A stretch of DNA of 64,000 nucleotides, taken from positions 97,648,087 through 97,712,086 of the forward strand of contig CM043966.1 of the NCBI GenBank assembly GCA_014529385.2, read 5' to 3'. Shown piece by piece: positions 54,941 through 64,000 of this stretch. A program made the translations under genes and the position numbers. Source of the DNA: Adiantum capillus-veneris. Its lineage: Eukaryota > Streptophyta > Polypodiopsida > Polypodiales > Pteridaceae. The notes beneath the pieces were generated by a model. It saw nothing but the letters and a program-made list of their open reading frames with translations, did no database searches and was not told the DNA's origin. Numbering within the stretch: the first letter of the stretch is position 1; each line of letters opens with the position of its first letter.

Positions 54941-57900
54941 AGAGAATATGATTCTTTTATTCTCTTTGACCTTGGTTCTACTCACAATTTCATATCCACA
55001 GAGTTGGCCACCAAGCTAGGCATCCAAGCCTATGAGATGGGAGATTTCTTACCCGCCGATGGTGCTTTCAAGGGGCAAGAAGCTTCAGTCACTCCCTTAA
55101 TTGGGAAATTGAGGCTCCATGTCCAAAGCTATGTGGACAAAGAGGACTTGTTTATCTCTCCTCTCAAGCACGAGGATGTAATCCTAGGGGCACCATGGTT
55201 TGATCGCATGGATGCCAATGTTAAATTCCCTGAAAAGAAAATCTACTTTAGATTCAGGGAAAAAGATATGTACATAGATGCCAAAGAGTTGGGTAACACC
55301 ATACCCATTGTACATACGCAAGCTTTCAATAAGTCAATAAAGAGCTCTATTTCCATGTACATGATTTTTGTTAAAGATTCTCAAAATGAACCTAATGCAT
55401 TAGCAAAAGAAAATAAAAATAATCACAAGGATTTACAGTTATGCAATTTTCTCAAGGGATTTCAAGATGAGATGACATCCCTTGTGAACTACCTCTAAAC
55501 GAGGCAATGATGACCATGCAATTGAACTACTTCCAGGAAGTTCACCGCCTAATAAACCTCCTTATAGAGTTTCTCAAGCTCAACAAGAGGAGATTATGCA
55601 ACAAGTGCATGAGTTAGTTGAGAAGGGCATGGTTAGGCCTAGCTCATCTCCATTTTGCTCACCCATGTTACTAGTGCAAAAGAAAGACGGCACATATCGT
55701 ATGTGTATCGACTATAGAGCACTAAATAGGATCACTATCAAGAATAGGTTTCCCGTTCCGCGGGTAGAAGACCTATTTGATAAACTGCAAGGGTCGGCCT
55801 ACTTCAGTAGGATTAACCTAAAAAGTGGCTACCATCAAATCAGAATAGTTCATCAATACATTGTAAAGACCACATTTCACACCACGTTTCGTCTTTACGA
55901 ATACATTGTCATGCCTTTTGGCTTCACCAATGCACCAGCCACATTTAACCGCTTGATGGAGAAGCTATTTAGGCCTCACCGAACCTTTACTAGAGTGTTC
56001 TTTGATGATATAATCATCTAATCTAATTCATTAGAAAAATACGCTTGAAGAAACACCTCCAGGTAATATTTCAAGTCTTGCGAGAGAATAAGCTCTATAT
56101 TAATCGAAAGAAAAGTGAGTTTTTCTTACAACAGATTCACTATTTAGGTCACATTATCTCTCAAGATGGCATCCAAATGGATCCATCAAAGCTAGAGGTA
56201 ATAAAAGGATGGCCTACTCCAAGGAATCTACATGAACTAAGAAGTTTTATAGGTATGTGTGCATACTATAGACGCTTCATAGAAAAGTTCTCACAAATCG
56301 TGGGACCATTACATGACCTAACAAAGAAAAACGTTAGGTATACATGGTCTGCCAAGGAGAACAATGCTTTCAAGAAGCTTAAAGGAAAGCTTATCTCTCA
56401 ACCTGTGCTCACACTAACGAATCTCTCAAAGCCATTTGAGGTCCAATGTGACACTTGTGGTCATTGCCTTGGAGCTGTTTTGCTCCAAGAAGGGCATGCC
56501 ATAGCCTATGAAAGTCAAAGGCTTGACCCTCTTGAGCAAGCTCTAGGCATATATGAAAAGGAACTCCTCGCAATTCTACATGCCTTAGACTCGTGGAAGC
56601 ACTATTTATTGGAGACTCCTTTCATTCTGCGGCGGACGGACCACCAAAGCCTTAAGTACTTCATGACGTAGACCAAGCTCTCCAACAAAAAAATGAGGTT
56701 GGAAAATTTCCTTTCGCAATTTCATTTTCATATTGCTCACATTGTTGGCAAGCATAATCAAGTAGCCGATGCACTCTCAAGACGGCCGAGAGTGAATGCA
56801 GTTTCCATAGCAACTCACAATGATCTATCTTCTATGATAGATGAGTACGTTATTGATCCCGATTTTAGAGATGTGATTTCAACCCTTGCTCTAGGGAAGA
56901 AAGAGGAACTATTTACTTTACAAGATGGTTATCTTCTCTATGGCAATAGACTATGCATTACTAACTCACTATGTGAGAAAGTAATGTATGAATCTCATGT
57001 TCCTCCTTATGCAGGGCATAGAGGGATTCATTCTACCCTAAAAGGGATTGAAACATATTTCTATTGGCCTACCATGAAAGCAAACATACAAGAGTATGTT
57101 TCTAAATGTGTGGTATGCCAAAAGAAGAAGTTTGATAGAGGGAAGCAACCTGGATTACTTCAACCTTTGCCAATCCCTAATTCACCATGGGAGAGCATAT
57201 CCATGGACTTTATCTTTGAATTGCCTAAGTCTATCCATGGGAACACAGGAATATGGACAATAGTAGACAAGTTCAGCAAACAAGCTCATTTTATACCTGT
57301 CAAAAAGACTATCAAAGCCCATCAAATGGCAACCCTCTTCATATTACAAATCTTCAAGTACCATGGCTTGCCGATGTCCACAGTGCCGAAGAGAGATCTT
57401 AGAATGATCAGTAATTTTTGGAAGGGTCTCTTTGAGAATTTAGGGGCAAGGCTAAACTTCTCTTCGGCCTATCACCCGCAAACGGATGGCCAAAGTGAAA
57501 TAGCTAACCTAACAATTCTTGATCTACCAAAAGCCTATGTAATGAAAGTAGATCAAAGGTCCCAATGGGAGAAGTACTTACCCTTAGTGGAGTATGCCTA
57601 CAATAACATTGTACATACTTCCACGGAAAAAGCACCTTTTGAGGTAATCGAGGGAACATCCAAAAGTCCCCTGCTACTTAAGGTACACGGGAAGATCTTC
57701 GCTACAGATGAGTATAACCGAGACCTACAAGAATCTTTCCAAAAAATTAAGGATGTTATCTCTATCTTACGACAAAGGAAAAAGGCTGCTACTAATAAGC
57801 ACAAAGGAGCCCAAGCCTTTAAAGAAAATGATCGGGTCTTGCTTAAATTTCCCAAGGCTCGATTAAGACACACGACGGACAAGAATCCTATGGGAACTTA

Positions 57901-58271
57901 GCAAGTACTATGCTAAGTTAGAAAAAAGGTACTATGGTCCCTTTGAGATTCTTAGACCAGATGGCCTATCAACTCAAGTTGCCCAGTCATTGGCTCATAC
58001 ACAATGCTTTCCATGTGAGCTTACTAAGCCTTACAAAGGAGAGCCACCTCAAGAACCAACTATTGAAGACCCACCAGAGATCGAGGACGAAGAAGAGGTG
58101 CTACAGCCCGAGTCCATTCTCCGACATGAAGATAAGGTATTGAGAGGCGATAAGATTATTTGACGGTATCTTATTAAGAACTATCCTTTTGAAGATGCTA
58201 GATGGATGCAAGGCATACAAGTAAAGGATAACCTAAACTTTGTCAATGCTTACAATGCTTCCCTAGAGTAA
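54941..58271 (+). pseudogene. E2 chromovirus: protease to chromodomain
   Basis: The sequence begins abruptly at the gag-protease junction (REYDSFILFDLGSTHNF) where E1 is inserted. Protease, RT (KKDGTYRMCIDYRALN, VFFDDIII), RNase H (LGIYEKELLAILHALD), integrase zinc region (CVVCQKKKF) and core, GPF-like segment and chromodomain-like end (RYLIKNYPFEDARWMQG) follow, ending at TAA 58269-58271. Breaks: frameshift near 55480, TAG near 56021, TAG near 56670 (E1 has a Gln codon there), frameshift near 57900 and others. It is collinear with E1 and moderately diverged. Confidence 0.82.
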
Positions 58272-58590
58272 GAAAATGTACAAATGTTTAAAATGAACAA
58301 AGTGTTTGTCTTGTAAGACTCTCATTTTCTTTATTGTGCACAAATGTTAAGTAGTATGCATGCTTAGGATCAAGTTTGTGGGGAAGACGTCTTCCAAACA
58401 CCAAGTAGAGCTTGTCACTCTACTATGGAAGATTGATAGGACTAATGTGCGGCAGCTTAGGCTCTCAAGCGCCAAATGGATTAGTCATCCATTCTAGAAC
58501 GATGTCATAGGGTAAGATAGGGATCCTCTACCCACTACAAAAAGGACTAATGAATAGGCTTTATCTTCTCTAGCCCATTATCTCTTTGGT
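54941..58590 (+). mobile_element. Element E2: chromovirus, 5' part displaced by E1 and 3' end cut
   Basis: The 3' untranslated region (58272-58590) matches E1's but stops before E1's polypurine tract, where C2 begins. Its 3' LTR is not seen. Gag and the 5' LTR are expected beyond E1's other end, off-window. Confidence 0.7.
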
Positions 58591-58599
58591 CGCCTTAGT

Positions 58600-59193
58600 C
58601 AGTGTGCGATCCGGTGATTTTGGACTTCGACCAAGTTTCAGAATGTTATCTTTTGCAGTGCACTGATAATTATATATGCGAGAGGACTTGAACTCGGCAC
58701 TACTTTAGTGAATATATGTGTTATCACTGTGCATTGGCAATGCTTTAATTGATATGTGTGCTCTTACAAAAGCACGAGCAGTTTAAAGGGTTAACAACTC
58801 TTGGAGATCATTGGTTGCGAGGAATGCCTATTATGGTTGTGGCAAAGAAACGTTGTACAGGTTTAATTGAATGCGAAGGGAATGCCTTTTGGCAATAGAA
58901 ATCACCTATACTTGAATCTAAAAGGCATATGGCATTATCTAAGATGCTGATAAGGGCAGTAAAATTCACGATGATATTTGTAGAAAGGGCTTGCCTTGCC
59001 ATGCCTTAGCCGATATGCATGTCAAATGTGGCGCCCTTACAAAGTTGAATGACCACCCAAATTTGCTTCCCAAGGGAAGGCTAGGCCACCCAATTGAGTC
59101 AAAAGCCGGCGGCCCATAAATAAAAAGGATTATTGAATGTGAAAGGGGGAAGAGAAAAATGCCATGGTGATATCTAGCAAGCCATCGCCAGCG

Positions 59194-59231
<38 letters not shown>

Positions 59232-60315
59232 CGCGCAGGCAATTGGGAGAATCGTGTGAGCTTAGGATGAAGGCAAAGTTGATCAGCCCATAGTGCCACC
59301 TTTCGGTACCACTCACGACACATTTGGTGCTGCTTGACTCGCCCAAATGCCACATCATCAGCAAAGTGGTCACGCGCCACATCAGTCACGGTGCCGTGAC
59401 TGATGGGCTGAGGCAAAAAATAGCGTGATACATAAAAAAGTGAAGCATAAACAAAATAGGGTATTAAGGAACGACAAAGAGGAGGAGAGATATTCAAAAG
59501 AAGAGGAAGGCAGAGAAGCAAGGAGGCAAGCATCACTCTCTCTCCTTCTTGAAGCTAAGTAGGGAACTCTCTCTCTCACTCTTAACCTCAAGGAGGAAAG
59601 GATCTCTCTCTCTCTCGCTCTCGACCTTGACTAGGTATACAAGTGAGAGGAGAAGAAGGAGAAGGAAGGCATCGGAGACCGAGGCCGGCAAGCGGGGGAT
59701 AGACAAAAGAAATCAAAGCTATCTCTCTCTCTCACTTGATTCTCTATCTTTCTCTCTCTATATCTCTCTTAAATAGAGGAGGCAAAGTGAGTAAGAGCAT
59801 CAATTGAGCAAGTAAGGAGATTAGGGGCATACAGAGCTTGAAGGTAATCAAAGCAAGTTGATTAGAGGAGAAGTCAAAGCTTGTGAACGGAAATTAAGGC
59901 AGTGCAAAGCACATAGAGTAGGAAGCTGCAGAACATTTGACAATAATTGAGGCATGAAGATTGAGACAGTGAGGAGAATTAAATTTTGCAGAATCCAAGG
60001 GGCAATTGAAGTAGGTAAAGCGGCACGCAAAGATTAATTAATCATCTTGTTAAGTCCCGATGTTGTGAATGGCCCGATTAATCCTATAAAATGGGAGCTT
60101 AAACTCATAGTTATCAGATGATCCAAGTGACGATGTTGTTAACAGTCCGCCTCGGCTAAGCATTAAGTTGTATTCAAAGTTTGATTCAATTAATTAAAGT
60201 TTACTATGATGGCCAGGGCCATTTGCATTTGTCATTCTCGTTCTCTCTCCTTCACACCTCTTACAGCCAGAGGCCTCGCGTCCTAGCTCACGTTTCAAAC
60301 CCATATCCCTCGACA
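58600..60315 (+). repeat. 5' LTR of C2
   Basis: Ends CCCTCGACA at 60315. It aligns with the C1 LTR in several blocks, for example around the shared AAAGGCATATGGCA-like segment near 58920 and the last 250 bp. The start is uncertain, near 58600. A GA run lies at 59195-59229 and several CT runs near 59570-59760. Confidence 0.65.
59195..59229. repeat. (GA)n microsatellite in the C2 LTR
   Basis: About 35 bp of pure GA. Confidence 0.95.
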
Positions 60316-60319
60316 TTAT

Positions 60320-60337
60320 TGGTGAACTCGACGCAAA
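60320..60337 (+). other. Primer binding site of C2
   Basis: TGGTGAACTCGACGCAAA, four bases after the LTR, corresponding to the C1 site. Confidence 0.6.
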
Positions 60338-60357
60338 ATGAGCCGGGGTGGGAGGTA

Positions 60358-60993
60358 ATGCTAGAACAATTGAAGGAGTTTATTGACGATTTTAATAAAA
60401 ATCTAGCAATTGCAAAATTACCAAAAATGGAAGTAGTTCAAGGATGTCTGCAGGAAGAAAAATCCATGCAGATAAAAAAGCAAATTGATGATGCTATAGA
60501 GCTAGCACTTGATGTTGTATGGGAGCAGTATCATAATTTTTAGGCATATGATCCAGAAGGTTTTATTGCATGTTATGAAGCCGAGATGAAGAGCCGAAAT
60601 GTTCCATAAAATCGGATGATTGTAGCTTTTGAAGAGGTTGTAAACTCAGATTTTAAAAAGCAGGTTCAAGAACTGGCAGAATCATATCCCACACAGTGGG
60701 ACTATTTTGCAGAAGAATTTATTCGCAAAAGAATAAGTGGAGGCCATTTCTCAGGGGAAAGAACATCCAAAATTGTCTTGACCGCTGAAATATGGTGGCC
60801 AACATCACGTATGGACGAGGACAAATATACAAGACGATGTGACTCTTGTCAACACACCAAAGTGCCAATAAAACGGGATGAGATGCTCTTACGGCCAATG
60901 ATGGGACCTAGAGCTTTTTCTAAGTGGGGAATAGACTTTGTGGGACCAATTTCACCCCCGCTCACAAAACACATACCCAATATATCATTGTAG
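60358..60993 (+). pseudogene. C2: gag N-terminal domain joined in frame to integrase
   Basis: From ATG 60358 (MLEQLKEFIDDFNKNL) the C-family gag domain runs to about 60735 (DYFAEEFIRK), with a TAG at 60541 and a TAA near 60607. Without a frame break it continues as the integrase zinc region (SGGHFSGERTSK ... CDSCQHTKVP) and KWGIDFVGPISPP. The gag remainder, protease 1, RT and RNase H are absent, so a large deletion joined the two. The integrase is most similar to that of A/B. Confidence 0.7.
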
Positions 60994-62710
60994 CCATGGA
61001 TTATCTCACCAAATGGGTCGAAGCTAAAGCCACGTAAAACTTTGATGCCAGGACTACTGCACAATTTCCATATAAAAATGTCTTTGCTAGATATGGTCTA
61101 CCCATAGAAATTTTCAATGATCGGGGCACACATTTTATAAACGTAGTGATTGAAAATCTGCTTGATGAGTTCATGGTAGATCATAAAAAGTCTACCCCGT
61201 ACCACCCATAGGCTAATGGGCAGGCAAAAGCGACAAATAAGACTCTATGTACAGTCTTAATAAAAATAGTCTCAGAGTCAAGTACGGATTGGGATCAGAA
61301 GTTACATTCAACACTATGGGCGTATAGGATTGCTTATAAAACCTCGATTGGAACAACATCGTACAACATGGTATTTGGTCTTGACGATATCTTGCCTATG
61401 GAAGTCCTAATCCCAACACTAAGAGTAGCCAAACAACTTGAGTGGACAGGCCATGAAATGTCTTCACAAATAGATGACCTTGAAAGGCTAGATGAGCTTC
61501 GCTTAAAAGCAGTAGCTTCCATCTACGCGCAAAAACGGAGGCAAAAAGAGTTTTTTGATAAGCATGTACACTCAAAAGAATTCAAAACATGCGATTATGT
61601 CCTGATTTAGACTTTAAAACAACATGCTAAGAAGCTAAAGAAGCAAGGAATGGGACCATTTGTGATCAAAGACTTATCACCAAGTGGCACCATTAAACTT
61701 GCTACAGCAGACGGTGATGAAATGCCCAACTAGATTAGTGGATGTCGGCTTAACAAATTTCATCTACCACTAACCCAGGATATGCTTCTGAAAATCCACA
61801 AGGGAAAGAAACAGACCCTGGAAAAACAGCAGATTGTTTCCGAAGCACAAGCACACACCAAGGAAAGAATAGCTAAGTGGAAGCTTCTTCGACAACAACT
61901 ACATCATGGGCCTCCCTTGAAGAGTAATGCCTTTAAAGTAACAGACTTTGAAGCCAAGGACATGCAGGATCTCGCAATTACTATCAAACTAGGATGCAAT
62001 TAAGTGGAAGCGATGATAGTGCTTGATTCAGGTACTCAAGATAATGTGTTGTCCTACAGCCTTTACAAGCAACTCCAACTCAACAATCAGTTACAATCAA
62101 CACAACAAGACCTTCAAAGTTATTCATAGAACTCAATCAAGGTAATGTGTTGGATAGTTCTCTTGGTAAAGATTAACCAATATGTCTATCCGCATAAGTT
62201 TTATGTGGTAGAAGATAAGCCCACACAGCATCCTTTATTGCTAGGGCAATCGTGGAAAAGAAGGTATAATGTACAACTTGATTGGACATTTAATACAATC
62301 AACATCCAATCTACTTCAAGAAAATAGCAAGTTCCTTTTGCTACTTTAGCTATAGACAAACCATCAATAATGCACTCGATGGATAAAGGCGAGCAACCCT
62401 TACAAACAACCATTGCCCAATAATGTATTCCAAAGAGACCAACAACGCAAGCAAAGCAAGTCATTATAACAACTACTCTTCCCTAGGACAAGAGTTCAAT
62501 AGGTGAGAAACAATCCGTGGGAATTCACTACAGGGTACCACGACAACCCACCTACTCTACCTGCCAAAGCAATCAAGAAGATATGGATCAAAAAGGATCA
62601 AGTCGCAAGGTTTCAACAAAGTCGATTCAAAGATATCTCTCCAGTGAATTCCACTACAAACCACAAGCTTAAGCCGCAGTTTATCCTTAAGCAAATATGG
62701 GTACCAAAGT
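60994..62710 (+). pseudogene. C2: integrase C-terminus, second retropepsin and QIW tail
   Basis: Frames are interrupted by many stops but remain collinear with B: integrase core, RIDDLE-like segment (QIDDLERLDELRLKAVASIY), GMGPFVIKDLSPSG, basic helix, and the post-integrase protease with D-S-G at 62025-62033 (VLDSGTQDNVLSYSLYKQL) and HPLLLGQSW. The tail has KKIWIKK, LKQIWVPK, AQIWIPK and VKQIWALK, extending to about 62860. The domain is kept despite strong divergence from A/B. Confidence 0.72.
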
Positions 62711-63210
62711 AATTACTTATTGCCCAAAGTAAGCTAGCACAAATCTGGATTCCAAAACAACAACAACCCAAGGAACTCCTTTCAGTACAAGCTTTGAAAA
62801 GACAACCACAAGCATTTCCAAGTCCAACCATACGCAAAGTTAAGCAAATTTGGGCTCTTAAGAGTGTTTGCAAACTCCGATTTGGATACCTAAACGAAGG
62901 CCAGCCCAGAGGTTACACACAGCCGAATGGATCCACGGGCTCTTATATCTATCAAAGACAGAGCAACCAAACTGGAGAGCATATTGTTCCACTTCTCTCA
63001 CAACAATCATACTTTCACAGGAAACCTCAACATCGAATGCCAATAAGCATCGTGCTTATACCTTCCTCATGCACAACATCAATTTTTCCATGCATTGCCT
63101 GAGTCTGCATATAGGGCCACATTACATAGCTAGCATTAGCACCATGTTGGTTCCTATGTACAACACACACCCTAGGGCGATACACCATCATCTAGGAGGA
63201 CTCCAACTAG

Positions 63211-63234
63211 GAAGGGGGGAGGCATTCTCAATGC
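63211..63234 (+). other. Internal polypurine tract plus inverted repeat of C2
   Basis: GAAGGGGGGAG is followed by GCATT-CTC-AATGC (63222-63234). It holds the place of the tract and palindrome in A and B, with a changed stem sequence. Confidence 0.6.
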
Positions 63235-63239
63235 AGACC

Positions 63240-63484
63240 CGACAAGCTTACAAGTGTAAAAAGGGGCACTGTTTTCCATTATTTTGAGGTTTTCGTGTTT
63301 GATTGCAAGAATTTTGGTAAACATTATATATGCCTTTAATTAATGTGGTGCAATAGGAAACAGAGGACAAAACCTCTAGGTGTGTGTGTATATATAAAAA
63401 TCGCAATTCTCATGCTAAAAAGGTGAGAAAACGGAGCAATCCGACCAAAAATACTCCACAATCTGGCCAAAAATACTCCAAATG

Positions 63485-63555
<71 letters not shown>

Positions 63556-64000
63556 TTATTATGCTATTTTCTAATTATTTTCATTTATGGATATTTTTTG
63601 GATCAAATTAGCTATTTTCCTTTATTTATTGTTAATTTTCTAGAGAAAAACAAAGAAAAATAGAAAAAGTGGGTGAAATGGCAATGATAGTTTATGGTGA
63701 AGATGGGGTGCAATTATGAGAAAGTTACGAAAAGCCCGATTTGGCCAATTTTTGGACAAAATGACAATGTTCCAGAAACAGAGAAAATGAAGTCCAAATG
63801 AAGAAATTTTTGAGCCTAAAGTGCATTTCGTGACAAGATATGAGCACATGTCAAGTTTGGTAACAAGTGGTCCGAGAAACCCCGATCTAGGATAATTTGG
63901 GCCCACTTATTCGCTCATTTTCACTATTCACAAGTGAGAGAGAGCTTGAGAGATCTAGAGCACGTGGAATTTCTATGACTTTGTATGACGCACACAACAC
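63240..64000 (+). other. 3' non-coding region of C2
   Basis: Homologous to A 3996-4720 in patches (GTGCATTTC, GAGCACATGTCAA, GGTAACAAGTG). No palindrome of the A/B type has been reached before the window ends. Confidence 0.6.
63488..63550. repeat. (TA)n microsatellite
   Basis: About 63 bp of TA within the C2 3' region; absent from A and B. Confidence 0.95.

Larger units (their letters stand above)
58600..64000 (+). mobile_element. Element C2: C-type LTR and leader with degraded A/B-like integrase and 3' region
   Basis: C-type LTR (about 58600-60315), primer site 60320-60337, C-type gag N-terminus, then an abrupt change to an A/B-like integrase, second protease and QIW-motif tail, an internal polypurine tract with inverted repeat, and a 3' non-coding region homologous to A/B. 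It runs off the right edge. Protease 1 and RT are missing. Confidence 0.75.

Noticed and set aside
1-64000. tRNA, rRNA or other RNA genes
   Set aside because: Only primer sites complementary to tRNA 3' ends were seen; no cloverleaf or rRNA-like sequence was recognised by eye.

Overview
The window is a solid block of plant transposable elements. No ordinary cellular gene and no RNA gene was recognised by eye. The Ty3/gypsy non-chromovirus elements with a tRNA-Asp-type primer site, the Tork/TNT1-like Ty1/copia element and the chromodomain gypsy elements point to a land plant with a large, repeat-rich nuclear genome. The species cannot be named from this sequence.

Layout, left to right: (1) 1-9524, element A (+), a gypsy element entering from the left, with gag, a fused protease region, a 3' accessory ORF and its 3' LTR. 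(2) 9525-26209, element B (-), a closely related, nearly full-length copy with its 5' LTR at the right; A appears to sit inside B's accessory ORF. (3) 26210-37795, element C1 (-), a non-autonomous LTR element of about 2.2-kb LTRs. B interrupts its 3' LTR and a Tork-like copia element D (30796-36335, +) interrupts its 5' LTR. (4) 37796-41885, region T, two convergent intron-containing genes of a probable DNA transposon, interrupted by C1. (5) 41886-54940, element E1 (-), a decayed chromovirus, interrupted near the start of gag by element F (47226 to about 53480, +), an Athila/Tat-like gypsy element. (6) 54941 to about 58590, element E2 (+), a sister chromovirus cut by E1 at its gag-protease junction. 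(7) about 58600-64000, element C2 (+), with a C-type LTR and leader but a degraded A/B-like integrase and 3' region. The simplest reading is nested insertion: A in B in C1 in T in E1 in E2, with D also in C1 and F also in E1.

The most unusual material is in the A/B lineage and in C2. Their polyprotein carries a second retropepsin-like domain downstream of integrase, followed by repeats of a short QIW[IV]PK-type motif. An internal copy of the polypurine tract with a short inverted repeat follows the pol stop. A and B also carry a perfect 22-bp palindrome repeated at nearly fixed spacing (about 284/130/284 bp), both in the 5' leader (seen in B) and between pol and the accessory ORF (A and B). 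In the intact logic, gag, protease, RT/RNase H and integrase come from one long reading frame, and an accessory ORF sits where env-like genes sit in Athila/Tat elements. Most reading frames carry TAG stops; where a sister copy can be compared they come from CAG or TGG. Only D keeps a nearly full-length pol frame.
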